From assembly GCA_947623455.1 (NCBI GenBank), contig OX392532.1:31036792-31100791 (forward strand): 64,000 bases of DNA. The letters are read 5' to 3'. The position numbers and the translations under genes are program-made. A model generated the notes under the pieces. It was not told the DNA's origin, ran no database searches, and saw nothing but the letters and a program-made list of their open reading frames with translations. The first letter of the stretch is position 1, and every line of letters begins with the position of its first letter. This document shows positions 31,475-43,414 of the stretch, in pieces. Source of the DNA: Mimachlamys varia (taxonomy: Eukaryota; Mollusca; Bivalvia; Pectinida; Pectinidae).

Positions 31475-33280
31475 CCCAGACAGCAAGCATACGTTGGGCC
31501 AACGTTGGGCCAATGATAGCAGTCACGTTGGGCCAATATCGGTAAATCACGTTGGGCCAACGTAATGTTGCTCATCGGCGCACCGTTGGTCCAACGTGTT
31601 GGTCCAACATTGGGCCAACGAAGTTAGGTTGTTTTGACGTGTTGGCCCGACGTTGGTCCAATGTCAGCCCAAAAACATTGATAATGGCCCAACGTTGGTC
31701 CAACATCGGAATATATAATTTATGTTGGTTCTACGTTGGTATTATTCGGAAACTAACATTGGACCAACGTTGGTTTAATGTCAGATGTTTGACATTGTGT
31801 ATTGGCTTTCTGTTGTGTTGGAGTTCAGTTGATACTCCAAGTTGATCCCATGATTGCTCAAAGTACCAGCCTAATAGACAGCACTAAACCACTTGAATAT
31901 GGATTATATCTCTGTAATGCCATACTTTTAGCTTCAAGAGAATGACTTTAAATCCGACAGTAAGGTATGCATGACAGGAGATTTCTCTCACCTGTAATGT
32001 AAGTCTACAATTGTATGCCCGAAAAAACAATAAGAATGAAAAGTATTTATTATTTTATTTTTATTGATATATTCACTCTATTTTAGATGTTTCTGATTTG
32101 ACTGTCATTATTATTTCTTAGTCACTGATTGGATGCCTCATGGCCGTTTTGATTTTTTTGCTTTTTCACTCTCTTCTTTCTCCCTCCTTCTCTATCTCAT
32201 GAATATCTAAGCCAGTCTTTGATGACACAATGGATCTTCTGATGAGTAGATCCTGAACATAATCGGTTCCTACACATGAAAAGGAGAATGGAATGCCTTC
32301 AGTACTTTATACAAATAAGTTTTATTTTATGCATACATATGTACTATACACATATTTTATAGTTCACATTACATTACAAACTTTCCTTCATAGTGTTTAG
32401 GGGAGATATCAACAACCAAGTTATATGCATACTGATCACAAACAGCAGTGAAAATTTATAGACTTATATCAAGAGATGGGTTGATGGTTAGTTCAAGTTT
32501 TCTGAATGAAACTTTAAAAGATAAGAAGCAGAAAAATACTTACATATTGAATTGCTGCATGGGTAGATTAATTCCGATCTCCTTTTAAATTATGGTCTTG
32601 AAACGTACATGTGGTCAAACCGTTTTCTTCACAAAGACTGACCCACCAAGACTGACGGAGCAGGATTAATCTGATGCCAGTGCCCATCCTGGAGTATCAT
32701 ATTCCACGTTGCTACGGTAACTGACCAGATACCAGCTGTGATTTTACTCAGGACTTACAATGTACTTCATATGCATCTTATCAGCAAAATGTGCATGTAT
32801 TTATGTACAGGTTCTAGTAAGGTTGATATTTGCCTTTCCCATGGCTGAATATAAATATTTATGTATGCCCTTTTCTTGTGTTTTATAGGAGATTACTATA
32901 GAAAAAATGTTTTGATGAATTATATATATTTGTACAATTAAAAAAATTTACACATATATTTTAGATTAATGTTTTCCACTTTAAGAAATGTTTTAATAAT
33001 AAAAAGGGTGACTCCTAATACTGATAGTTTGTATCATTTAACGTATATGTATAAGTCATGGTTGTCCAACTGTGTAATCCATGGTGCAATAACATCAAAC
33101 GTATTACGATCGTACCAACATCGTACCAACATTCAACAGCCAGCCAACCTCTGATGCGAAATTATAACTAAAGAACGAGGGTGGCCCAACGTTGGCCCGA
33201 CGTATGATAGCCGACGCCAACGTTGGCCGACCATGCCAACAGGTTTCCGACGTTGGGCCAACGCATGTCTGCTATCTGGG
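31475..33280. mobile_element. Nonautonomous DNA transposon, 1.8 kb, inserted in the minisatellite
   Basis: The ends CCCAGACAGCAAGCATACGT and (reverse complement) CCCAGATAGCAGACATGCGT are imperfect inverted repeats. The first 320 bp and the last 100 bp are dense in GTTGGGCCAACGT palindromes. It splits the 30-bp array: the left flank ends …AAGGCGTGGT and the right flank resumes GTTACCTCAGGTC, giving a possible 2-bp GT duplication. The interior has no frame above about 60 codons, so it encodes no transposase. The superfamily is unassigned. Confidence 0.75.
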
Positions 33281-34205
33281 GTTACCTCAGGTCGAAGTGA
33301 GGGGTCATAGTTACCCGAGGTCGTAGTGAAGGCGTCATGGTTACAAGAGGTCGTAGTGAAGGTGGCATGGTTACCCGAGGTCGTAATGAAGGCGTCATGG
33401 TTACCTGATGTCGAAGTGAATGCATCATGCCCTCCCGAGTTCGTAGTGAAGGCGTCGTGATTACCGAAGCCGAAGTGAAGGCGTCATTGTTACCCGAAGA
33501 CGTCTAGTGAAGGCGTCATTGTTACCCGATGACGTAGTGAAGGCGTCATGGTTACAAGAGGTCGTAGTGAAGGTGGCATGGTTACAAGAGGTCGTAATGA
33601 AGGCGTCATTGTTACCGATAACATAGTGAAGACGTCATGGTTACAAAAGGTCGTAGTGAAGGTGTCATGGTTACCCGAGGTCGTAGTGTTAATGTAATGG
33701 TACATGTAACCTGAGATCAAACAGTGAAGTGTAAATGCCCTGGTTACCTGAGGTCGTACATTGTAGTGTACATGTCATGGTTACCTGAGGCACAACATTA
33801 TAGTGTAAATTTTGAGGTTACCTTAGGTTGTACATTGCAGTGAAAATAGCATGGCTACCAGTGATCGTAAATTGCAGTTTTAATGTCATGGTTACCTGAA
33901 GTCGTATATTGTAGTGAAAATTTCATGGTTTCCTGAGGTCGTTCACTGAAGTGTAAGGGTCATGGTTACCTGCGGTCATAGATTATAGTGTAAATGTTAT
34001 GGCTACCTGAAGTCGTACATTTTAGTGTAAACTGTCATGGTTACGTGAGGTCGTTCATTGTAGAGATGATGTCATGTTTACCAGTGGTCGTATATTGTAA
34101 TCTAAATAACATGGTTACCTGAGGTCTTACACTGAAGTCTAAATATCATGGTTACCTGAGGTCGTACACTGAAATATAAATGTCATGGTTACCTGGTGTC
34201 GAAGT
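33281..34205. repeat. Continuation of the 30-bp minisatellite, then a 37-bp variant
   Basis: After the transposon the 30-bp GGCGTCATGGTTACCCGAGG-type units resume to about 33700. They then change to about 37-bp units (GGTTACCTGAGGTCGTACAT + TGTAGTGTAAATGTCAT) to about 34205. The longer unit equals the 30-mer plus a 7-bp insertion (ACATTGT-like), which shows how the subfamily arose. Confidence 0.85.
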
Positions 34206-35660
34206 GAAGTGTAAATACCACTGTTGCCTTGCAATGCGTTTGACCTTTAAGGTAACCGTAATATTGACTGTGTGGATTTTCAAAAATCGATCCCTCTTAC
34301 ATTTACTCCCTACTGGTTATAGTTATAATTGTTGTGTACACATCACCACTAAAATCTGCTAACGTTTATTGACAATTTTTGTTACACGTCGTATCAAAGT
34401 CCAGGTGATTCATTGGCTAATTGTCGCCATATGGTGGCTCGTAAAACGCGTAAAACTATCACTTACAAAAGCATGTGTTTTTAAAGTGCATTTCAATTAT
34501 ATTTTTATATCAGCGTGGCGTCATCTCATCCACACATTGTCCGACTGTCTAAATTCCTAAAGGACGACCGTGGACACAAAGAATTTTTTTCCTCCTTAGA
34601 TAGCAGTAGAACTGAATAACCTTTAAGCGCTCCTTCGGCGGGCCTCACAGGAGAAATCTCTATTGCTACACGGCTCGACTACACGGCTGAGTCTCAATCC
34701 GCCACAACTGCGTAGTCACCTCGTGGTAGATCAGCGAGTTGTTGTTTCTCTCACCGCAATACAAGGTAAAATATATTTTTCTTCCTGTTGAATATCATTT
34801 TACTCGTTGGAACTTATACGTTGTTTAAAAATATATATATATGTGTATTTGTTTATAAATTTGGGTTTTATTATTAGAGACGAGGGGAAAGTTAAAAGAT
34901 AACTGAACGGCTCCCCATTGTATATTGTGGCGAACAGAGTGTCTGCTATTCTCATTCTGAGTAACAGCGAGGGAAATTTGCCATTTATTTATTTAATTTT
35001 ATCAAGTAAATATGGCATGTTCATTCCTAAATATATTTATATTTATTATTTATACATCGGTTTTAGAAAAACATATTTGTATAGTATAAAAACATGTATA
35101 TATACATTACGCCTGTGTTGGGTTAAATTTCAATTGTGGTACACATTTTACACCACGTGCGGTATTTGTTTTATATTTTGTTTATTTAGCAACAAACAAA
35201 CAAATTACTCTCAGATGATTGGTTCCTTGCCCTAGAATGACTATTTTATTGTGTCCGAGTACGCAATCGAACTTTTAACACGGCGTAAACCGTTTCTTTG
35301 TGTGTAGACTAAATGATTCTAAAATGCCCTTCTTTAATAATTATAATACTCAGTACGGGATTCAGGTTTAATTTGGTAGCTGGTAGCTTAAGTGTAAATG
35401 TTGATAAGAAATACTGTGAACATTTGGAACCCGTATGATTTTTTTATTTTTATACAAATCTCATTCCATCAAAGTAAATAGTTTTTATTAAAATAAATTT
35501 CGCGTGAATTAGTAGTATTGTGTATATGTGCAGTGGAGCGATTTCCGTGCCCCCCCCCCCTCCCCCCCCCCCCCCCCCCCCCACAAACACACACACACAC
35601 ATTCCTGTTGAAAGACACCTGCTCACATCCGCTCTTCCATGCACATACCAATAGATAAAA
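34206..35660. other. Intergenic; poly-C and AC microsatellite
   Basis: No gene is recognised. A homopolymer C tract with a single T (about 35552-35581) followed by an (AC)n run lies at its right side. Such tracts are unstable and often misassembled. Confidence 0.45.
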
Positions 35661-35662
35661 AT

Positions 35663-35836
35663 CACAGGGGCCTAAGAATTAATTACAGCTAGTTTAAATT
35701 TTTTGATTAACAAATGAAGTAAAAATTGTATGGTATTTTCATCGAAAATTGGTTTAAACCCCCCAAAAGTAAAAAATTACTCCAAACACCATAGTTAAGG
35801 CTCAGACATAGCTGTACAAAATTCTCAGGTCTCTGT
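35663..35836. mobile_element. Small MITE with CACAGGGGCCTAAGAATT ends
   Basis: The left end CACAGGGGCCTAAGAATT pairs imperfectly with the right end (AATTCTCAGGTCTCTG). Its inner arms (TTACAGCTAGTTT, TTTAAACC) match fragments at 15960-16060 and 26055-26170. No clear target-site duplication is seen. Confidence 0.5.
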
Positions 35837-35839
35837 TAT

Positions 35840-36390
35840 AACGATCACTACCACTCCTATACGAGTCCCCTATATCCCATTTCTCGTGCACTGTAACCAT
35901 GGTAACGGAAATGGAGTGTAACATTTATTAACGCTAAATTTAAATGTCCTTAAAGGTTGTGCTTTGTCTGCATCAAAGTACACACCAGGAAAAATGTCAT
36001 TCTTTGTTTCCCAATCGCATCAGAACAAACGTGTGCAAAAAAAAAATCGATGTAAGATATGCATTATGCGTTTGTGTCGTGTTACACGCTATTGTTCGCC
36101 CAACAAAACGTGTGCTTTGCGATTTCAGTGTCCATAGGATCGGCAAAGTTCGTTTAAATCCCTTTTATGTTCGTGAATTATTTACAATATGCATGACACC
36201 TCGGCCACTCTGAGGCGCTGTAAATACATTTACTATTTGCAGGATTGTAGTCAAGGATCGAATTGACAATATAAAGATAATTTGACACGCAGTTAAAAAA
36301 TGTTTTTTTTTTATATCTGCTTGTGTCATCGAGTCATGCGAGTACATGTCATCGTCCCGGTGGTTAAATGTCCGGTTATATTTCGTAAAT
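35840..36390. other. Intergenic, no gene recognised
   Basis: One 89-codon frame (35944-36213) has no recognisable domain and no neighbouring exon. Confidence 0.4.
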
Positions 36391-39263
36391 CAGGGTTATC
36401 ATTGTAAAGTTGGTGTATCATAAAGATTGTTACGGTTATGTGTGTAATGTTGCTATCGTGTATAGATTGTCAAGGCTATGTATGTAATGTTGGTACCGTG
36501 TATAGATTGTCAGGGTTATGTGTGTAATGTTGGTACCGTGTATAGATTGTCAGGGTTATGTGTGTAATGTTGGTACCGTGTATAGATTGTCAGGTTTATG
36601 AGTGTAATGTTGGTACCGTGTATATATTGTCAGGGCTATGTATGTAATGTTGGTACCGTGTATAGATTGTCAGGGTTATGTGTGTAATGTTGGTACCGTG
36701 TATAGATTGTCAGGGTTATGTATGTAATGTTGGTACCGTGTATAGATTGTCAGGGCTATGTGTGTAATGTTGGTACCGTGTATATATTGTCAGGGCTATG
36801 TATGTAATGTTGGTACCGTGTATATATTGTCAGGGTTATGTATGTAATGTTGGTACAATGTATAGATTGTCAGGGTTATGTGTGTAATGTTGGTACCGTG
36901 TATAGATTGTCAGGGTTATGTGTGTAATGTTGGTACCGTGTATAGGTTGTCAGGGTTATGTATGTAATGTTGGTACCGTGTATAGATTGTCAGGGTTATG
37001 TGTGTAATGTTGGTACCGTGTATAGATTGTCAGGGTTATGTGTGTAATGTTGGTACCGTCTATAGATTGTCAGGTTTATGAGTGTAATGTTGGTACCGTG
37101 TATAGATTGTCAGGGTTATGTATGTAATGTTGGTACCGTGTATAGATTGTCAGGGCTATGTGTGTAATGTTGGTACCGTGTATAGATTGTCAGGGCTATG
37201 TGTGTAATGTTGGTACCGTGTATAGATTGTCAGGGCTATGTATGTAATGTTGGTACCGTGTATAGATTGTCAGGGTTATGTGTGTAATGTTGGTACCGTG
37301 TATAGATTGTCAGGGTTATGTGTGTAATGTTGGTACCGTCTATAGATTGTCAGGTTTATGAGTGTAATGTTGGTACCGTGTATAGATTGTCAGGGTTATG
37401 TATGTAATGTTGGTACCGTGTATAGATTGTCAGGGTTATGTGTGTAATGTTGGTACCGTGTATAGATTGTCAGGGTTATGTGTGTAATGTTGGTACCGTC
37501 TATAGATTGTCAGGTTTATGAGTGTAATGTTGGTACCGTGTATAGATTGTCAGGGTTATGTATGTAATGTTGGTACCGTGTATAGATTGTCAGGGCTATG
37601 TGTGTAATGTTGGTACCGTGTATAGATTGTCAGGGCTATGTGTGTAATGTTGGTACCGTGTATAGATTGTCAGGGCTATGTATGTAATGTTGGTACCGTG
37701 TATAGATTGTCAGGGTTATGTGTGTAATGTTGGTACCGTGTATAGATTGTCAGGGCTATGTGTGTAATGTTGGTACCGTGTATAGATTGTCAGGGCTATG
37801 TGTGTAATGTCGGTACCGTGTATAGATTGTCAGGGCTATGTGTGTAATGTCGGTACCGTGTATAGATTGTCAGGGTTATGTGTGTAATGTCGGTACCGTG
37901 TATAGATTGTCAGGGTTATGTGTGTAATGTCGGTACCGTGTATAGATTGTCAGGGTTATGTGTGTAATGTTGGTACCGTGTATAGATTGTCAGGGTTATG
38001 TGTGTAATGTTGGTACCGTGTATAGATTGTCAGGGCTATGTGTGTAATGTTGGTACCGTGTATAGATTGTCAAGGTTATGTATGTAATGTTGGTACCGTG
38101 TACATATTGTCAAGATTATGTATGTAATGTTGGTACCGTGTATAGATTGTCAGGGTTATGTGTGTAATGTTGGTACCGTGTATAGATTGTCAGGGCTATG
38201 TGTGTAATGTTGGTATCGTGTATATATTGTCAGGGTTATGTATGTAATGTTGGTACCGTGTATAGATTGTCAGGGTTATGTGTGTAATGTTGGTACCGTG
38301 TATAGATTGTCAGGGCTATGTGTGTAATGTCGGTACCGTGTATAGATTGTCAGGGCTATGTGTGTAATGTCGGTACCGTGTATAGATTGTCAGGGCTATG
38401 TGTGTAATGTTGGTACCGTGTATAGATTGTCAGGGTTATGTGTGTAATGTCGGTACCGTGTATAGATTGTCAGGGTTATGTGTGTAATGTTGGTACCGTG
38501 TATAGATTGTCAGGGTTATGTGTGTAATGTTGGTACCGTGTATAGATTGTCAGGGTTATGTATGTAATGTTGGTACCGTGTATATATTGTCAGGGTTATG
38601 TATGTAATGTTGGTACCGTGTATAGATTGTCAGGGTTATGTGTGTAATGTTGGTACCGTGTATAGATTGTCAGGGCTATGTATGTAATGTTGGTACCGTG
38701 TATAGATTGTCAGGGCTATGTGTGTAATGTTGGTACCGTGTATAGATTGTCAGGGTTATGTATGTAATGTTGGTACCGTGTATAGATTGTCAGGGTTATG
38801 TGTGTAATGTTGGTACCGTGTATAGATTGTCAGGGTTATGTGTGTAATGTTGGTACCGTGTATAGATTGTCAGGGTTATGTATGTAATGTTGGTACCGTG
38901 TATAGATTGTCAGGGTTATGTATGTAATGTTGGTACCTTGTATATATTGTCAGGGCTATGTATGTAATGTTGGTACCTTGTATAGATTGTCAGGGTTATG
39001 TGTGTAATGTTGGTACCGTGTATAGATTGTCAGGGTTATGTATGTAATGTTGGTACCGTGTATAGATTGTCAGGTTTATGTATGTAATGTTAGTACCGTG
39101 TATAGATTGTCAGGGTTATGTGTGTAATGTTGGTACCGTATATAGATTGTCAGGACTATGTGTGTAATGTTGGTACCGTGTATAGATTGTCAGGGTTATG
39201 TGTGTAATGTTGGTACCGTGTATATATTGTTAGGGTTATGTATGTAATATTGGTACCGTGTAT
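36391..39263. repeat. 40-bp minisatellite, about 72 copies
   Basis: The unit TGTGTAATGTTGGTACCGTG + TATAGATTGTCAGGGTTATG repeats at exactly 40 bp for 2.8 kb with almost no indels. Only the first two units and the last are degenerate. Variants (CGGTACC, TATATATTG, CAGGTTTATGAG) recur in blocks, e.g. the CAGGTTTATGAG unit preceded by ACCGTC at about 37070, 37350 and 37510, indicating higher-order amplification. Nearly every unit has GGTACC. Confidence 0.96.
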
Positions 39264-41095
39264 CCACTGGATCCTCATCCCCCTATAATGTTTTTCGATG
39301 AAAACCTATGAAAACCAATCATCTTTTAAGCATGGATCCAATACATTACTCTTATCTTAGTGATGCACGTGAGATCTGTCAGTTGCTATGGTTTCTAAGG
39401 TCACCGAACCAATACGCCCTCTGTTAGCGATATCTGACATTTGTTCAACTTAAACTGAAACACTATCTGATCAGTTGGATTCATGTTAAAATGGAAGCGA
39501 TATGGCACACTGCGGTCACAGGGTCCTAAGTTTTGACTGGTTGTTGATAAACCTTTATTGTAACAAATTACCAGGCCCCTGTGGTTTATTGGTGTAGACA
39601 GCAACTAGACTTCGAGTATGTATACGTTACATGTATTAAGTGTTTTAGTGTGTTTGTATGAAGATGATTTGAATAACTATGAAACATTTCATTGTAAATA
39701 CCCAAGTACATGTACTTTAAAGTAGTACTTAATATTTGTGAAGGGCCTTGATTATGTTTTTGTAATTGTAACACGGATATACTACACGATTTATTTAAAA
39801 CTTAACTTATGTAGTTAAACTTGGTTTATTCTGAACGCAAGCATTAATTGCCTCTTTATTCAGATCATACTCCAGAAAATATTTGAACAGAAAATATAAA
39901 AAAACAATTGTTAATTACAAACGGTGAATCATTAATCTAGTAATTAGCACGAATTGTTGGACTTGGAATAAGATTTTAACTTACATCTATGGGGGACATT
40001 CACGTGTGTAACAGGTGCAAGCATAAAAACACTTAAATAAATCAAGTGTAGCTTTATGTGAACGACAACAGTTAAGAGGGAGTTTCGTTATTTTTACAGT
40101 ACTGTGCGTGTTATATTTTACAATATACACCGTCTATTGACAGTGTGCTTTGACGTATGGCGTTGTGTGATGTATACATGTATATGTGTGTAGGGAGGGA
40201 TGGTGGGTTTAGTGAAGGAATGGTGATGGTGAGGAGATGGGGGGTCATAAGTTCAGACACAGGCGCCAATTATATTGCCTAATTAGCAATGACTGGACAC
40301 TGGGCAGCTGTACTGTCTGTACTGTCTGTAAATTACAAGAAGTGTGGTTCGTTGGGTCAAGCTTCCACACAAGGTCGAACCCGATACACGTGCTTCTGTT
40401 ACTTGTGTGTTCGGCTAGTTCGGCATGACTAACCCTAATGCTAGCAGCTGTCTGCCTCTGTAGTATCTTCTTCTTTGTTCGTTCTAAGATGAATAGAGCA
40501 TAGCTACTGAATCTGAAGGTGTAATAATCACAAAATCAATACAAAGAATACAAGAAAACAGTGGATGGTCATACAAATGTACTCCCCAAGTGCGCTGGTT
40601 TCTTTGAAAGCCAATTCAGTGGAAGATAATTAATTAAAATTTGAGTACTTCACCAAGATGGTAATATACAATCTTGCTCCCTGAAGGAACCGTATCGTTA
40701 CTGATTAGCAGATTTTGAGAAATTTTAGGGTAGACATGATAAGTAATGAAACCATGCATGATATACGAAAAACTTCACTAGTGGTAATCTTGGCAATCTC
40801 TACAGATTCAGTGAGCGCCAAAAGTCTGCATCCGAGATTATACATATTAAATAAGCTAATGCCAATTAATGGTAGTACTAGAAACCAGGTCGAATCATGC
40901 ATGTTTATGGGTATTTTCCGCTTTGATGTCATGACAACAAAGGTATAAAATACGCGACGAAGCTTTAAATGTAACTGTCTATCCTCCATTGTGAAAATCA
41001 ATATCAGCGCCGTTGCTACTCTACGGTGTGCTAGACTTCTCTCGGTGAGCCTTGTGGCTAATCACTGACTGGTAAACCCCGACGTAACGTCACAA
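39264..41095. other. Intergenic, no gene recognised
   Basis: Short open frames only. A small inverted CACAGGGTCCT/AGGCCCCTGTG pair at 39518-39580 resembles the ends of the MITE at 35663. Confidence 0.4.
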
Positions 41096-41099
41096 CGTT

Positions 41100-41590
41100 A
41101 ATGATGAGCAGGGGCAGAGAACTGGCCAAAATGGGCGGACGTTAGGACAGAGAACTGGCCAAAATGGGCGGACGTTAGGACAGAGAACTGGCCACTACGG
41201 TCGGACGTTAGGACAAAGACCTAACTACAATGAACGGACGTTAAGTCAGAGAACTGGCCACAATAAACGGATGTTAGGACAGAAAACTGACCACAATGGA
41301 CGGACGTTAAGACAGAGAACTGACCACAATGAACGAACGTTAGGACAAAGACCTTACTGCAATGAACGGGCGTCAGGACAAAGACCTAACTGCAATGAAC
41401 GGACGTTAAGACAGAGAACTGATCACAATGGACGGGCGTTAAGACAGAGAACTGACCACAATGAACGAACGTTATGACAGAGAACGGAACATAATGGACT
41501 GGCGTTAGGAAATATAGCTTACCATAATGGGCGGACGTTAGGACAGAGAGCTGACCACAATGAACGGACGTTAGTTGCTTCGACTGACCA
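41100..41590. repeat. 33-bp minisatellite, about 15 copies
   Basis: The unit is GACGTTAGGACAGAGAACTG + GCCACAATGAACG. Substitutions and small length changes increase to the right, where it fades into 41590-41760. The open frames on both strands across it are a result of the 33-bp period. Confidence 0.9.
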
Positions 41591-41599
41591 TTATAAACA

Positions 41600-43250
41600 A
41601 ACATACGGTACAACGACAAAGAGGAACAGATGGAAAACTGACCACTGGGGACGTGCGTTACAGTGACCGACAAAATTGGAGACACAACTGACCATAGGAG
41701 ACAGACTAGTGACATAGCAATGAGCAGGACAGAAAAAAACTGACTTCGAAACTTTCGACACAGTAAACACCTTTGGAATTCATAGGGGGAAAACCGTACA
41801 TCACAGAAAATACGTACGATCATAAACGGTTTAAGCTGGACACGGACACAATATCATCGACACAATAGGTTTCCAACAAGGACAGACGTGCATTTGTATC
41901 TAGTAGGCCACAGCTACATAGTGTGTGAATGGATATTATTGTGGTATTTAAAAAAATCTCCCGTTGACACACTTTTAACTATTCAGCTATATTGTAAAGA
42001 TTACCTTAGTATTTGTTCAGTGAATTCAACGTGTATTTTACCACTTAATGTGCAGTCGACATTCTATTGGGTTATTGTCTGATAACAACAGCGCTTTATG
42101 TCCATGTTGTCTGGGGATGAACGGGTCATTTGCGTTACGAGCTTCTGAAATGACCCAGGACACAGCATCTGGAGAGAGAGCACGGCGTGGGTGGGAAGGG
42201 GGACGAATGGGGGGGGGGGGGTGTTAGTTAAAACGATCCCAAGGGGTTTTGGCTAGGATATCGTGGTCGTCTGCTAACAGTGTGGATTAACAGCATCACA
42301 TTAAAAGGTCACACACGAACAAATCCGCCATTGATGAGAATGCCTTCCTATGAAGTAGTGTAACCCTACACACTATTTCTCACGGGTATTGTCACCAGGA
42401 CGATACTCGAAAGTCACTCCTCGTGGATTGACTGTGATCTCTGGAAACATCAGAGAGATAATTTGACGGGTCCGGTGAAACTCCAGGGAAAGTAAGATGA
42501 AAAAAAACAAAATAATGACAAATAATTGATGTATCTAGTTACCAAATCTATTACATTTTGATACAAATTAGAAGCTGATAGAATTACAGTGTGAAATAGA
42601 TATTTTATGAACTGTAACCCAAAAGTCATTATGTGCAAGTGATGTACATGTATGGATAAATTTGTGTAAATGGGTTTGAAATAGTTCCACGTGTAGGTAA
42701 TAAATCAATTAAAATAAATATATATAATAAAATAACCAACGACATACCATAGCATGGCATATTTGTATCACTTTTATACACGTATTAGCAGACGGACCAT
42801 TTTTGTTAAAGTTCAAAAGTGTACCATAGTTTTGAATACCTATGGTCAAAAGAGGGCGTACATATATAATCTTGTCGCTGTGGTATTCATCACGCAATAT
42901 ACATTGTTCGTTGATTGTACATTGTATGTGTGCAACTCCCTGTTTAAAACACCAAATAAATACCGACCAATAAAGTCAGAAATCCGACTACTAACAAATA
43001 AGCCTTTCAGTTTAAAAAAAGAACTCGTTTGGAAAATAAAGAGGAAGTATACCTCACTTCTGTACAGAAGACTGTAAGGGCGCTACATAAAATATTTCAC
43101 TAGTGTGTGGCACTGACAGGCTTCCGTACTTCTCGCTGGCGCTCAGAGAGAAAACTCTGTCGATTGGATGAATCTCTAACGCGATCAGCATATCAATATT
43201 TATTGCAAAAGTTCGGAACTTGTTTTGACGTATTATCTTTCATATTTCAG
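41600..43250. other. Region upstream of the SLC22 gene
   Basis: It should contain the promoter and a first, non-coding exon of the transporter, but neither can be located securely. A poly-G tract lies near 42210. The 107-codon frame at 42754-43077 shows no family features. Confidence 0.4.
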
Positions 43251-43268
43251 AACAAAGTCACTTCAAAA
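43251..43268 (+). promoter_or_regulatory. Probable 5' UTR start after a 3' splice site
   Basis: A pyrimidine-rich acceptor (CTTTCATATTTCAG, ending 43250) precedes AACAAAGTCACTTCAAAA and the ATG at 43269. This suggests the 5' UTR is spliced. The upstream ATG at 43107 lies in the same open frame, but its peptide is not SLC22-like and would sit in the intron. Confidence 0.5.
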
Positions 43269-43414
43269 ATGGCTACCCTTGATGATATTCTAAAAAAGAT
43301 TGGAGAGTTCGGACGTTACCAAGTATGGCTGTTTGTGTTGCTATGCCTACCGTCCATGAGCAATGGTTGCTATATGATGATGATGATCCTACTGGCCTAC
43401 ACACCCAAACACAG
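43269..43414 (+). CDS. SLC22 exon 1
   Basis: It encodes residues 1-48 and two bases of Arg49: MATLDDILKKIGEFGRYQ, TM1, then AYTPKH. The donor is ACAG|GTCAGT. The D-D-I-L…G-E-F-G-R-Y-Q start is typical of SLC22 and fixes the initiation codon. Confidence 0.93.

Noticed and set aside
36391..39263. Splice-site origin for the 40-bp, 38-bp and 29-bp arrays
   Set aside because: Some units contain AG after pyrimidines, but no adjoining exon shares the unit, unlike the four arrays reported.
41271..41823. Frames of 68 and 145 codons
   Set aside because: They are the 33-bp minisatellite read through on each strand.
42754..43077. 107-codon frame upstream of the SLC22 gene
   Set aside because: No domain, biased AT-rich composition and no splice partner.
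43107..43268. SLC22 start at the upstream in-frame ATG (43107)
   Set aside because: The extra 54 residues are not SLC22-like and a strong acceptor ends at 43250, so this is intron or UTR.
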